Under the pieces are notes generated by a model. The model saw nothing but the letters and a program-made list of their open reading frames with translations, was not told where the DNA came from and searched no databases. DNA of 64,000 bases from Dictyobacter formicarum (GTDB lineage: Bacteria; Chloroflexota; Ktedonobacteria; Ktedonobacterales; Ktedonobacteraceae): contig NZ_BNJJ01000013.1 of NCBI RefSeq assembly GCF_016587435.1, forward strand, positions 219,904-283,903, given 5' to 3'. Positions 55,401-63,796 of the stretch are shown one piece after another (the first letter of the stretch is position 1; each line of letters starts with the position of its first letter). The translations under genes and the position numbers were made by a program.

Positions 55401-55578
55401 TGACTTGCTGCTGGCGCTTAGCTGACTTTGGCGTCGCTTTTAGCGGCGGCTCATCTGCAGCTTCACCCGATTGTTTATTCTGATCATTATTTTCTATAAA
55501 ATCACTATTACTATTGTCAATTGTTTCTACCGTATGAGATTCTTTTTTGCCGCCATCATACGAATCATTTATAGGCAT
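52480..55578 (-). CDS. Class A penicillin-binding protein (PBP1A-like)
   Basis: Bifunctional peptidoglycan synthase, 1032 residues. A very long acidic Glu/Pro/Ser-rich cytoplasmic N-terminus (about residues 1-290) precedes one membrane segment (about 297-318). The GT51 glycosyltransferase domain has EDHSFWNNSGVD and the GGSTVTQQLIKN motif. The transpeptidase domain shows SxxK in PPGSSFKPIVYATAF, the SxN in SNSYNIPAV and KTGTTDNF. A Pro/Lys/Asp/Asn-rich C-terminal tail of about 60 residues follows. The length is much above typical PBP1A because of the two low-complexity ends. The ribosome site is AAGGA. Confidence 0.93.
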   Translation of the reverse strand: MPINDSYDGGKKESHTVETIDNSNSDFIENNDQNKQSGEAADEPPLKATPKSAKRQQQVIPKRPSVKNTLSSSLQKTEEPEPPSSPSSISEESNSSLPSEPAQASLSDNTDLTMPDPELSASEPLMEPIEELEQPESVEEQSMPIAEGESDHPASLPVEPSEPLPNQESQTTLEEENLEGINQLPAIKRQAAQKQKPSIPDNGHEEPAAMALANEFRYKSQQKASSHHGLSGNDYILPVAQGTATRTKSVSSRSRVAVAEPYRPERSYEIMIQRRKRINRVLMHKRHHSRFYDTLLPRLMAVALVLLAILIVLTSGAGGVAYAYYQAQLPLLDGIAQHSLAQTTNIYDRNGKLLYQLYDHSNSGGRRTYVNFEDIPNTLVNATIAAEDHSFWNNSGVDYNGILRAVITNFQHGSVQEGGSTVTQQLIKNQFFLNQDRTLQIKGEEAILATGLTQRYTKAQIMEMYLNTVFYGDSNFGVEAAAQDYFGLKPQCKNGVCKPAVAQLTLGQASLLAGLPQSPTGYMPFTNKDAALQRQQHVLQNMLSLKMITTQQMEAAQKEIQNFKFKRPPYVKNAPHFVDYVVDNVLIPLFGAYNLRNGGYSIYTTLDLDLERQVEKIVYNRIDGNEVDIYGYGNLRTAHNLHNASVVVTDPKTGELLAMDGSVNYNDQSNDPAMAGQYNAANTLRPPGSSFKPIVYATAFEMGWYPAMNVPDHNTYYPDGQKPYNPPNYDHKFHGDNMTIRRGVSNSYNIPAVDAIEYAGVKNVMTMAGRLGLSHVAHTAPGRQGAAMALGVSEETLLNMTTAYATFANGGVRMPQTTVLQINDNQGRPIYKFDAQHAQGERVLGEDVSFLISSMLSDTVARHEEFPSPNPLELDGRPVAAKTGTTDNFADNWTMGYTPHLAVGVWAGNSDNTPMENVIGITGAGPIWQDVFQYANAKYHFPKDGFTPPPNVHQATVSAYTGLLPHLGEPTVTDWFIDGTVPTVQGIYTPPPPVVKPPKDGKKDQNPADANNGQNPSSSNNIQSPSDVNIGN

Positions 55579-56033
55579 ACTGCATCCTTCCCAAGAAATC
55601 TAATTATGGCTGTTTCAATCCGCACTATTCCCTCCCATCCTTTATTTTATTTTAAGCGTAAGTGTTCTCGTAAAATACTTTTTTTTCAATGATACCACAC
55701 CCTCCCAACTCTACTACCCTTCTTGCTCTATTTGGTGACGATAGTGAGGGCGAAAATTGCGTAAAACCTATGTCTGGTAACATAGGTATAGAAAGCATAC
55801 ATGTAACTGGAAGCATTTTGGTAGACTATACCGTTCATTATAACGCATTATAGGCCAGATTCGTCGCGCTTCTATGACTATCAGGGCGAGAATACCTACT
55901 TATTTTTTATAGCATCTATTAAAACCAATAAGGGACAGCTTCTAGCCTGCTGAACCTATCTGCAACCCTTACTGTGAGTGAACGTAACATTTATGGAGGG
56001 GTTTTATATACCCGTGAGGTTAAAGAATATACC
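55579..56033. other. Divergent intergenic region, no features recognised
   Basis: About 450 bp between the PBP gene and the membrane protein gene at 56034. It is AT-rich, with no clear promoter, hairpin or ORF. GGAGGGG at 55996 precedes a GTG that is out of frame with the downstream gene. Confidence 0.4.
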
Positions 56034-56588
56034 ATGAGCCAACAGGAATTTATGCCCGAATCACAACGGGAGCATGCCAGCAAACAAGATAACGAAGAAA
56101 TATATACGCAATCATACAGTCAATATCGTACCAGCGATATGCCCAAGCGAGATCATCCGGCCGATTTTGAAGCGACGATCCCGCCATATAGCTATCAGGC
56201 GCGGGGCGAAGCAACTGCCCATACGGCATACCAGCAGCCACGCCGGAGCAACGATCGACCACGCCAGACTTTTCCACGCATGCGGCGGATCGGTGATGTT
56301 TTTCAGCAAGGCTATCGTTTCTATCGGAAGCAGCGCCAGCGTTTTTATGCTTCCCAACAGGTACAACCGGCCCAGCAAACGGCCTCGACACCACGCTGGT
56401 TTGTGCTGTTACTCCTGGGCCTGGGATTTTTATGTGTGTTGCCGATCCTTATTAAACTCTTCTTACTGCTGTTCGTGGCTTTGATTGCGCTGGGATTCAT
56501 ATCTTTACTACTCATATTGAGTGGCTTGATCATTTACCATGTATACCTCAAAAAGTATTGGCGCAACAGTCGCTGGCGTTGGTGGTAG
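56034..56588 (+). CDS. Small membrane protein with Arg/Gln-rich N-terminus
   Basis: A 184-residue protein whose first 115 residues are hydrophilic and rich in Arg, Gln, Tyr and Ser. They are followed by two adjacent strongly hydrophobic segments (about 124-145, WFVLLLLGLGFLCVLPILI, and 148-172) and an Arg/Trp-rich end (NSRWRWW). The ATG at 56034 has only weak GAGGTTAAAG upstream; a GTG at 55974 is an alternative. I do not recognise the family. It is followed by rsmA, 122 bp on. Confidence 0.6.
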   Translation: MSQQEFMPESQREHASKQDNEEIYTQSYSQYRTSDMPKRDHPADFEATIPPYSYQARGEATAHTAYQQPRRSNDRPRQTFPRMRRIGDVFQQGYRFYRKQRQRFYASQQVQPAQQTASTPRWFVLLLLGLGFLCVLPILIKLFLLLFVALIALGFISLLLILSGLIIYHVYLKKYWRNSRWRWW

Positions 56589-56710
56589 ATATCATATAAT
56601 CAAACAGACAGGCCAGAACATACCTCACTTCTCTTATAGGTTTGACAGCCGGCGGGTGGTTTGTTAGAGTTAGAGGCAGTTGAGAAAAAGAAGAACAAGA
56701 GAGCCAGACA

Positions 56711-57634
56711 TTGACGGATAATAACATACAAAACACACAGCATATTCCACCTGCCGTAGTAGATATGGTAGATTTAACCAATGTACGTGAGCTAAAGAAC
56801 TTGCTAGCGTCTCACGGCATGCGGCCCAATAAGTCCTTTGGCCAGAATTTTTTGATCGATCGGAACATTCTGAAAAAGATCGTCCAGGCCGCTGAAACTA
56901 CATCTGAAGACGAGGTGCTGGAAGTTGGTGCGGGTACAGGTGTATTGACACGTGAACTGGCCCAACTGGCCCGGCGTGTTGTAGCGGTCGAAATAGAGCG
57001 CGACATGCTCACCCTGCTGGCCCAGACCACCCGTCGCTATCCCAACATCGAACTCATCGCCCGCAACCTGCTCTTTCTCAATCCCAGTGAAGTCTTTGGT
57101 CAGACGCCATATAAGCTCGTTGCCAACCTGCCATACTATATTACCGCTCCGACCTTCAGGCATTTTCTCGAAAACCCCAACCCACCGCGTATCCTGGTCG
57201 TAATGGTACAGTGGGAGGTTGCGCAACGCATTATAGCTGAGCCTGGCGACCTGAGTTTACTGGCGATCAGCGTGCAATTTTATGGTCGGCCGCAGATCAT
57301 TGCGCGCGTACCAGCGCAGTCGTTTTATCCGGCACCCAAAGTAGATTCAGCGATCCTACGCATCGATGTGCATGAGCAGGCTCCGCTCTCACATGAGGAA
57401 AGGGATCGTTTCTTTAAGGTTGTGCAGGCTGGCTTCTCAGAGAGGCGCAAGCAGTTGCACAACTCCCTGACGCATGGACTACATCATAAAAATGAGCTTA
57501 TCCGCACCTGGATGAGTGAGGCAGCCATTGATAGCAGCAGAAGAGCAGAAACCCTCAACATTGAGGAATGGATACGCCTCTGGCGCATCATTGACCAGGC
57601 GACGCGCACCAACGCATTACCAGAAAATCAATGA
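56711..57634 (+). CDS. rsmA: 16S rRNA dimethyladenosine methyltransferase (RsmA/KsgA)
   Basis: SAM-dependent enzyme that dimethylates A1518 and A1519 in 16S rRNA (E. coli numbering), a late step of 30S maturation; 307 residues, slightly long. Motifs are NKSFGQNFLIDRNIL, the SAM site VLEVGAGTGVLTRELA, motif II VVAVEIERDM and the catalytic NLPYYITAP (motif IV). The C-terminal domain ends with IEEWIRLWRII. The TTG at 56711 is the best candidate start although the ribosome site is weak; an ATG at 56765 would cut the N-terminus. An independent 30S assembly factor, rsgA, lies 20 kb away. Confidence 0.95.
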   Translation: MTDNNIQNTQHIPPAVVDMVDLTNVRELKNLLASHGMRPNKSFGQNFLIDRNILKKIVQAAETTSEDEVLEVGAGTGVLTRELAQLARRVVAVEIERDMLTLLAQTTRRYPNIELIARNLLFLNPSEVFGQTPYKLVANLPYYITAPTFRHFLENPNPPRILVVMVQWEVAQRIIAEPGDLSLLAISVQFYGRPQIIARVPAQSFYPAPKVDSAILRIDVHEQAPLSHEERDRFFKVVQAGFSERRKQLHNSLTHGLHHKNELIRTWMSEAAIDSSRRAETLNIEEWIRLWRIIDQATRTNALPENQ

Positions 57635-57743
57635 GCACCAAAGTCAAAACTATATGCTATGATACAAGCAGTAAGCAATACATATAGATATTTTTGTCTC
57701 GACTTCTTTTGGCATAAATTTCGCATAGGAAAATGTAAGCTTT

Positions 57744-59957
57744 ATGGGAACGCAGGAACAGTTCTGTGAAACATGTGGAGCGGCCAATGACATGACGGCG
57801 CGCTTCTGCCAATACTGCGCCGCTCCACTCCCTTTTAAGCATACGACCGGAGCATTACCAGAGCAAACGTTGCTCAACGGTCGTTATCAGCTTGAAACAC
57901 GCATTGGTCAGGGCGGTATGGGAGCCGTCTACAGGGCGGCCGATACTCGTTTTAATAATCGTGCCATCGCCGTCAAAGAGATGAGTCGGGCCGGGCTCTC
58001 CCCCGCCAGCATTGTAGAGGCGGAGGCAGCCTTTGAACGTGAGTCGCACCTGCTGGCAGATCTTCTTCATCCTAATTTGCCTCGTATCTATGATCACTTC
58101 ACCGAAGAGGAACGCTCATACCTGGTGATGGATTTTATTGAAGGTCAGACTATCGAGGAATATCTGGAGCAGCATGGCAATGGTCCACAGCCTCTGGAGC
58201 AAGTTTTGAACTGGGGTGATCAGATATGCGATGTGTTAAGCTACCTACATAATCATCAGCCGCCAATCATTTTCCGCGATCTCAAACCATCAAATGTTAT
58301 GTTGGATGAGAACGGGCATATTTATTTGATCGACTTCGGTATCGCGCGTGTATTTAAACCCGGACAATCGCACGATACAGTCGCCCTAGGCTCGCCCGGC
58401 TATGCCGCCCCTGAACAATATGGCAAGGCGCAGAGCACACCACGCTCAGACATCTATAGTCTGGGTGCGCTCCTGCATTGCCTGCTGACAGGCATAGATC
58501 CCAGCGAACAGCCATTTTTCTTTCGGCCAGCCAGGCAGATCAATCCCAGTATACCAGTAGAGCTGGAAGAGTTGTTACAGCAAATGCTAGAGATGACAGC
58601 AGATAAACGACCGGCCAGTGCTCAGGAGGTCAAAAATGTGCTGCGCCATATTGAGCAGCAGCGCATCAGCGGCACGCTCAGCCAGACGACTCCTCATAGT
58701 GCCCTGCCGCCTACGCCGTCCGCGCCATCCAGCAATCCACATCTCAAAGAGGCCTACCGGCTCTATACACAGCGCAGGCTCAATGAGGCGCTGGTGCAGT
58801 ATGATCGCGCCCTTAAAGTGGATGATCGCAACGCGATCGCCTGGCAAGGGCGTGGCCTCACCCAGGCTCTCAATGGACAGCACCGCGAGGCCCTGGCTTC
58901 ATTTGAACAGGCATTAAAGTTCGATCCCAGTCTGATCATCGCCCTCAATGGGAAGGGAACCGCCCTCAATATGCTGCACCGCAATCAGGAGGCGCTCGAC
59001 GTCTTTGATCGTGCCATCCTGATGGAAAAAGATAACGTCATTGCCTGGAATGGCAAGGGTGCGGTCCTCAGTGCGCTGGGCCAACCGGAACAGGCGCTGA
59101 CGGCCTTTGATGTAGCCCTGCACTATGATCCTCAGATGGCCCAGGCCTGGGGCAACAAAGGTCTGGTCTTGCGCCAGTTGCGCAATTATCCAGAGGCGCT
59201 GCGAGCCTTTGAGAAAGCGTTGGCGCTGGATCGCAATTCGATCGTGTATTGGAACGGCAAAGGACTGGTTCTCAGTGAAATGGGACGCTATCCAGAGGCG
59301 ATGCTGGCCTATCGCGAGGTTCTGGATCGTGACCCAAACTACGCCCCGACCAAGTGTGGTATTGGCGATATTCTTTATGCCCAGCACAAATTGCGGGGAG
59401 CGTTGGAGCATTATGAGCAGGCATTGAAGAGCGATCGGCATTTCGTCAAGGCCTGGGAGAGACGAGCCATCGTGCTGGCTGATATGGGCAATTTCAATAA
59501 AGCCCTGGAGTCCTATGAAGAGGCTTTGAAGCTGGATCAGCGCTATGCTCCGGCCTGGAATGGCAAGGCAAGTGCACTCTGCCAGCTCGGACGCTATGAT
59601 CAGGCCCTGGACGCCTATAGCAAGGCCCTGCTGATCAATGCCAACGTCCCACAGGCCTGGAATGGCAAGGGCAACGCGTACTATCACCTGGGCAACTATC
59701 CCATGGCCCTGGACGCCTACGAACGGGCGCTACGGCTCAATCCCAGGATGGCAACGGCCCAGCATAATAAATCACTGGTGCTCAAGCAACTGCAGCGCTA
59801 TGAAGAAGCCCTGGATGCAGCGGAAGAAGCGATTCGCCTGATGCCATCTGATCCAGATAACTGGCTGCGCAAAACGGAAGCGCTAAAAAAATTGCACCGC
59901 CGTCGTGAGGCGCGCGCTGCTGAAGCAGAGGTTGCGCGCCTGCGTGGCGATGCTTAG
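57744..59957 (+). CDS. Cytosolic Ser/Thr kinase with zinc ribbon and TPR repeats
   Basis: A 737-residue protein of three modules. Residues 1-30 form a zinc ribbon with C8, C11, C22 and C25 (FCETCGAAND, FCQYCA). Residues 48-310 are a Hanks kinase with IGQGGMGAVYR, an AVKEM lysine, a degenerate catalytic loop IFRDLKPSN in which the usual His is Phe, DFG and the APEQYG motif. Residues 335-730 hold about eleven TPR units of 34 residues, with a repeated WNGKG pattern. No membrane segment is present. The kinase may be active, since Asp, Asn and DFG remain, but the HRD change is notable. It follows rsmA by 109 bp. Role unknown; TPRs suggest a scaffold. Confidence 0.88.
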   Translation: MGTQEQFCETCGAANDMTARFCQYCAAPLPFKHTTGALPEQTLLNGRYQLETRIGQGGMGAVYRAADTRFNNRAIAVKEMSRAGLSPASIVEAEAAFERESHLLADLLHPNLPRIYDHFTEEERSYLVMDFIEGQTIEEYLEQHGNGPQPLEQVLNWGDQICDVLSYLHNHQPPIIFRDLKPSNVMLDENGHIYLIDFGIARVFKPGQSHDTVALGSPGYAAPEQYGKAQSTPRSDIYSLGALLHCLLTGIDPSEQPFFFRPARQINPSIPVELEELLQQMLEMTADKRPASAQEVKNVLRHIEQQRISGTLSQTTPHSALPPTPSAPSSNPHLKEAYRLYTQRRLNEALVQYDRALKVDDRNAIAWQGRGLTQALNGQHREALASFEQALKFDPSLIIALNGKGTALNMLHRNQEALDVFDRAILMEKDNVIAWNGKGAVLSALGQPEQALTAFDVALHYDPQMAQAWGNKGLVLRQLRNYPEALRAFEKALALDRNSIVYWNGKGLVLSEMGRYPEAMLAYREVLDRDPNYAPTKCGIGDILYAQHKLRGALEHYEQALKSDRHFVKAWERRAIVLADMGNFNKALESYEEALKLDQRYAPAWNGKASALCQLGRYDQALDAYSKALLINANVPQAWNGKGNAYYHLGNYPMALDAYERALRLNPRMATAQHNKSLVLKQLQRYEEALDAAEEAIRLMPSDPDNWLRKTEALKKLHRRREARAAEAEVARLRGDA

Positions 59958-60046
59958 GTATTATTATACACAATACCACACACTATTCCCTGTTATAAAA
60001 AGAAAATGGTGAATCAAGGGAAGAGACAAAAAAAATGCTGGCGTGG

Positions 60047-60535
60047 TTAGCGCAAACTTTTTGCAGACTGATCGTAGACTCGAATGCTGTTATCATCGTC
60101 ATTGTAGTGCGACACAACCTCAGAGCTAAAGCTCAGTAAGGAGGAACCGCGCAACATTTCAAAACCAGCGACACGCATTGTGACAGGTGGATTAATAGCC
60201 AGCACCACGTCTTTCACCGTGCCCAGCTCGCGATCCTTGACGCCTACAACCTTGCGCGAGAGCAACTGCTGTCCTCGTCCCAGAGGAGGAAGGGCTCTGG
60301 CCAGCATTTGTGCATTGCGGATCGCCACCCGATCTTTCTCAATCGCGACAATACCGGTAACAGGCAATGACATATCGCCATGCAGGCGGGTACTCACACA
60401 CAACGCATAGACAGCGTTCGAGCCTTCTTTGAAAAAGAAATCCTCTACTTTTCCTAGCGACTTACCTTCCCCAGGGACAAACACGTCCAGTTTATACATC
60501 TCTGACCATTTACGTATGGCCTGATTATTCTCCAT
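60047..60535 (-). CDS. PRC-barrel domain protein
   Basis: A 162-residue cytosolic protein with two PRC-barrel-like halves (about 10-75 and 85-155), a small barrel fold used in RNA processing (RimM), photosynthetic reaction centres and protein-binding. Seen are GKSLGKVEDFFFKEGSNAVY and, in the second half, RELGTVKDVVLAINPPVTMR. The ATG at 60535 follows GAGGAG with 8 nt spacing; an open frame to 60628 lacks a ribosome site. Partner unknown. Confidence 0.8.
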   Translation of the reverse strand: MENNQAIRKWSEMYKLDVFVPGEGKSLGKVEDFFFKEGSNAVYALCVSTRLHGDMSLPVTGIVAIEKDRVAIRNAQMLARALPPLGRGQQLLSRKVVGVKDRELGTVKDVVLAINPPVTMRVAGFEMLRGSSLLSFSSEVVSHYNDDDNSIRVYDQSAKSLR

Positions 60536-60909
60536 ACAAAGCTCCTCAAAAATTAGATCTATTAAAGATAATCTATTCCTGGTGCTAAATAATGCTGGCC
60601 CCATTATACGCCAGATGGCTAGCAACATGACTACCTCTAGCGAAGGGGATGGCTACTCATCAACACACTTTACACCAACTATAACGCTGGCTGATCAATA
60701 AAACATATACCCCAATATTATCACTTTTCTAAAGGACACAAAAGAGACGCATTACCTCTCTGAGAGAGGTAATGCGGGCGGGCGCGTCAGCGCCCGCCTC
60801 TTTTTTAATGCAGTGTGCAGAGAAGTGCGCTCGGCGCACTTCTCTGCACACTGCATTAAATTGTTTGAGCGCTGCAGGCGCGAGCCGTCAGGGACCGCAA
60901 AGGGCAGGA
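60536..60909. other. Intergenic region with element C and a plus-strand terminator
   Basis: The part to 60740 shows nothing; the rest is the palindromic element listed below. A terminator (GGCGGGCGC, GTCA, GCGCCCGCC, then T6; 60777-60806) points to the + strand, yet no plus-strand gene lies upstream, so it probably serves as the lead hairpin of the element. Confidence 0.5.
60748..60905 (+). repeat. Modular palindromic element C
   Basis: Three nested stems: a 13-bp stem at 60748-60776; the GC lead GGCGGGCGC/GCGCCCGCC at 60777-60798 followed by TTTTTT; and the main palindrome with 27-bp perfect arms 60804-60830 and 60834-60860 (outer TTTAATGCAGTG, apex GTGCGC TCG GCGCAC). Then comes TTGTTTGAGCGCTGCAGGCG and the diverged tail CGTCAGGGACCGCAA (60886-60900). 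It lies just 3' of the prolyl oligopeptidase gene (-). Confidence 0.85.
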
Positions 60910-62952
60910 CTAGGACATGTGGAAGGTGTGAAAGAGGAAGGCGAGTATATCTGACTCTTCTTCGATGATTTTGGCGGTGGGTTTGCCCATACCATGGCCG
61001 GCCTTCATTTCGACGCGCAGGAGAACGGGGGACTCGCCCGCCTGGGCGGCCTGGAGGGTGGCGGCAAACTTGCGCGCGTGAGCCGGCACGACACGGTCAT
61101 CGGTATCAGCGGTCATAATCAAGGTTGGAGGATACGATACATCTGACCGGACATTATGTAATGGCGAATAGGCATACAAAAAGGCAAAGTGCTCGGGATT
61201 ATGCTCGGCATCCCCGTATTCGCCAATCCAGTAGCGTCCCACTGTAAATTTATGGTAGCGCAGCATATCGATTACCGGTACCCGACAGATCACAGCCCCG
61301 TAGAGAGCGGGACGCTGCACCAGGCAAGTGGCCACCAGTAAGCCTCCATTACTTCCGCCCATAATCGCGATCCGCGATGTCTGCGTATAGTTGTTTTCCA
61401 CCAGCCATTCTGCTGCAGCAATAAAGTCGTTGAAGACATTCTGCTTCTTCTCCAGCATACCCGCCTCATGCCACTGCTCGCCATATTCGCTACCACCGCG
61501 TAGATTGGCCACAGCATAGATGCCGCCATGCTCTACCCAGACTAATGGTGTAATACCAAAGGTTGGTGTCAGGCTAATATCAAAACCACCATAGCCATAA
61601 ATCAGTACAGGATTGTTGCCGTCCAGAACCAGACCCTTCTTATGGGTCAAGAACATAGGCACGCGTGTACCATCTTTGGAAGGATAAAAAACCTGGGTCG
61701 TCTCATAAGCACTGGGATCAAATCTGATCTGTGATTGGCGCAGAGGGTACAGCGTATTGCAGACAAAATCATAGTGGAAAACAGTTGAAGGAAAGAGGAA
61801 AGAAGTGAATGTAATAAATAGCTCATCGCCATCCGGCTCGCCCGAGAGATCAATTACTGAACCCAGCGTTGGCAAGGCCAGTTGCTGCTGCAAACTACCA
61901 TCCTTACTATACAACTTAATCTCATGATGGGCATCATGCATGTAAGCAATCACAAATTGCTGATTAACAATCTGCGCAAAAGCTATCACATCATCCTGCT
62001 CAGCAACCAGCTCGCGCCAGTTTTCACGCGCAGGATTGGCACTATCGATAGCAATAATACGACCTTTGGGCGCATCCAGGTTGGTCCGAATATAGAAGAT
62101 GGGTCCATCATTGCCAATCAGATTATATCTGGCATCAGCCTCGTCCAATAGCCGTATGAAAGGTGAAGAGCTCTCAACCTCGCGGTAGTAAAGGCGGTTG
62201 CGGGGTTCAGTACCATTCCAGACCGAAAGAAACAGATATTTGCCGTCATCGGTAATGAAGGGTGTAAAGCTGAGCTCTTTGGCCTCGGGACGCTCAAAGA
62301 CCAGTTGATCCTCCGACTGCGGCGTATTCACCGTGTGCCAGTAAACCTTGCTGAACTTACTTTGATCCTCTTCAGCCACCGTACCCGGCTCGGGCAAACG
62401 ATTATAAAAGAAGCCCGAATTATCATGCTTCCAGGCAATACCACTGAATTTACACCAGCGAATCACCTCATCAAAATCCACGCCACTATCCACCTGGCGG
62501 ATACGAATTTCCTGCCAATCGCTCCCACTACTTGAAATGCCATATGCCAGCAGAGTACCATCATGGCTAAAAACCTGATTGGTCAGCGAAACCGTGCCAT
62601 CCGTGCTCAAACTATTGGGATCCAGCACTACGCGCTCTTCGGCTTCCAGCGACGATTGCATATAAAGCACACCTTGATTCTGCAGGCCGGTGTTCTTAGA
62701 AAAATAGTAGCGCTCGCCTTTTTTTTGCGGTGCCGAAAACTTCGGATAATTGTACAACTCGATATAGCGAGCCCTGATCTGCTCGAGAGTTGGAAGCTGA
62801 TCCAGATAAGCCCGCGCCAGCGCGTGCTGTTGCTCAACCCAGGACTGCGTTTGCTCCGACTTCTCATCCTCTAGCCAGCGATATGGATCAGCAACACGTG
62901 TACCATGGTAATCTTCAACCGTCTCATCTCGACGTGTGGTAGGGAAATTCAA
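60910..62952 (-). CDS. Prolyl oligopeptidase (S9A family)
   Basis: Cytosolic serine peptidase that cuts short peptides after proline, 680 residues. An N-terminal segment with DPYRWLED leads into a seven-bladed beta-propeller (about 75-410). The alpha/beta-hydrolase domain follows with nucleophile GGSNGGLL, Asp in DTDDRVVPAHARKF and His in AGHGMGKP. Length is typical. Translation starts at the TTG at 62952, after AAGGAGCC with about 7 nt spacing, the best supported rare start in the window. Confidence 0.94.
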   Translation of the reverse strand: MNFPTTRRDETVEDYHGTRVADPYRWLEDEKSEQTQSWVEQQHALARAYLDQLPTLEQIRARYIELYNYPKFSAPQKKGERYYFSKNTGLQNQGVLYMQSSLEAEERVVLDPNSLSTDGTVSLTNQVFSHDGTLLAYGISSSGSDWQEIRIRQVDSGVDFDEVIRWCKFSGIAWKHDNSGFFYNRLPEPGTVAEEDQSKFSKVYWHTVNTPQSEDQLVFERPEAKELSFTPFITDDGKYLFLSVWNGTEPRNRLYYREVESSSPFIRLLDEADARYNLIGNDGPIFYIRTNLDAPKGRIIAIDSANPARENWRELVAEQDDVIAFAQIVNQQFVIAYMHDAHHEIKLYSKDGSLQQQLALPTLGSVIDLSGEPDGDELFITFTSFLFPSTVFHYDFVCNTLYPLRQSQIRFDPSAYETTQVFYPSKDGTRVPMFLTHKKGLVLDGNNPVLIYGYGGFDISLTPTFGITPLVWVEHGGIYAVANLRGGSEYGEQWHEAGMLEKKQNVFNDFIAAAEWLVENNYTQTSRIAIMGGSNGGLLVATCLVQRPALYGAVICRVPVIDMLRYHKFTVGRYWIGEYGDAEHNPEHFAFLYAYSPLHNVRSDVSYPPTLIMTADTDDRVVPAHARKFAATLQAAQAGESPVLLRVEMKAGHGMGKPTAKIIEEESDILAFLFHTFHMS

Positions 62953-63017
62953 CTGCAGGCTCCTTCGTATATGAATATTTCGTATATGAATATATAGAAG
63001 ACAATAAACAACGCTGT

Positions 63018-63686
63018 TTATGCTTGCTCAATCGATGGGGGCATTAGCAATGAACGAGCAAAGTCCGCTACCAGCGTCTGCACCTCCGGCAAATGCTGCT
63101 TAAAGAAATGATCCGCGCCCTCCAGCGTCACCAGGCGCTTCGGGGCCGACACCTGGTCAAACCACTCCACCGCCAGATTATAAGGGGCCAGTTCATCAGC
63201 GGTACCATGAATAAATAATTTGGGCTTATGGCATTGTGGCAACGTCTCACCACTTTTAAACATACGTGCCGGCACCCCCAGACCGATCATCCCCGAAACT
63301 CGATCATCGGCGCAGGCGACCCGTAATCCAACATATGAGCCAAAAGAAAAGCCCGCGATAATCGCTGGCACACCTGGATAGCGGCGGCTCATAAATTCCA
63401 GCGCATAACGCACATCATCCATCTCACCACGTCCCTCATCATATGTTCCAGTACTATGGCCCACACCACGAAAATTAAAACGCAAAGCTGGCACATTTAT
63501 CAACTGCAATGCCTGTGCCATCTTAAACACTACTTTATTGTGCATTGTACCGCCGCCCAGCGGGTGAGGATGACAGATAACACCAACAAAATCAGGGATA
63601 ATTCCCTCCTCCTCTGGCTTCAAAATGCCCTCCAGATAGCCAGTAGGAGTAGGTATATTCACATGCAATACTTGATTACTTGACAT
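63018..63686 (-). CDS. Alpha/beta hydrolase
   Basis: A 222-residue serine hydrolase of the dienelactone-hydrolase-like type, often annotated as an alpha/beta hydrolase near glycan or peptide genes. Motifs: oxyanion region HPHPLGGGTMHN, nucleophile elbow GFSFGSYVG, acid in GTADELAPY and His in GADHFF. The arrangement (RFNFRGVGHSTG) is that of a small cytosolic esterase. Ribosome site AGGAA, 6 nt spacing. It lies 65 bp upstream of the prolyl oligopeptidase gene on the same strand and probably shares its transcript. The substrate is unknown. Confidence 0.88.
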   Translation of the reverse strand: MSSNQVLHVNIPTPTGYLEGILKPEEEGIIPDFVGVICHPHPLGGGTMHNKVVFKMAQALQLINVPALRFNFRGVGHSTGTYDEGRGEMDDVRYALEFMSRRYPGVPAIIAGFSFGSYVGLRVACADDRVSGMIGLGVPARMFKSGETLPQCHKPKLFIHGTADELAPYNLAVEWFDQVSAPKRLVTLEGADHFFKQHLPEVQTLVADFARSLLMPPSIEQA

Positions 63687-63796
63687 GATAATTCCTATTC
63701 TTCATTCGTATAAATACTTCTCATTCCACTCTATCTTACCTGCAAATCAGTTATCTTTGCATACTACCACATTTACACTATACATAACGATTATTC

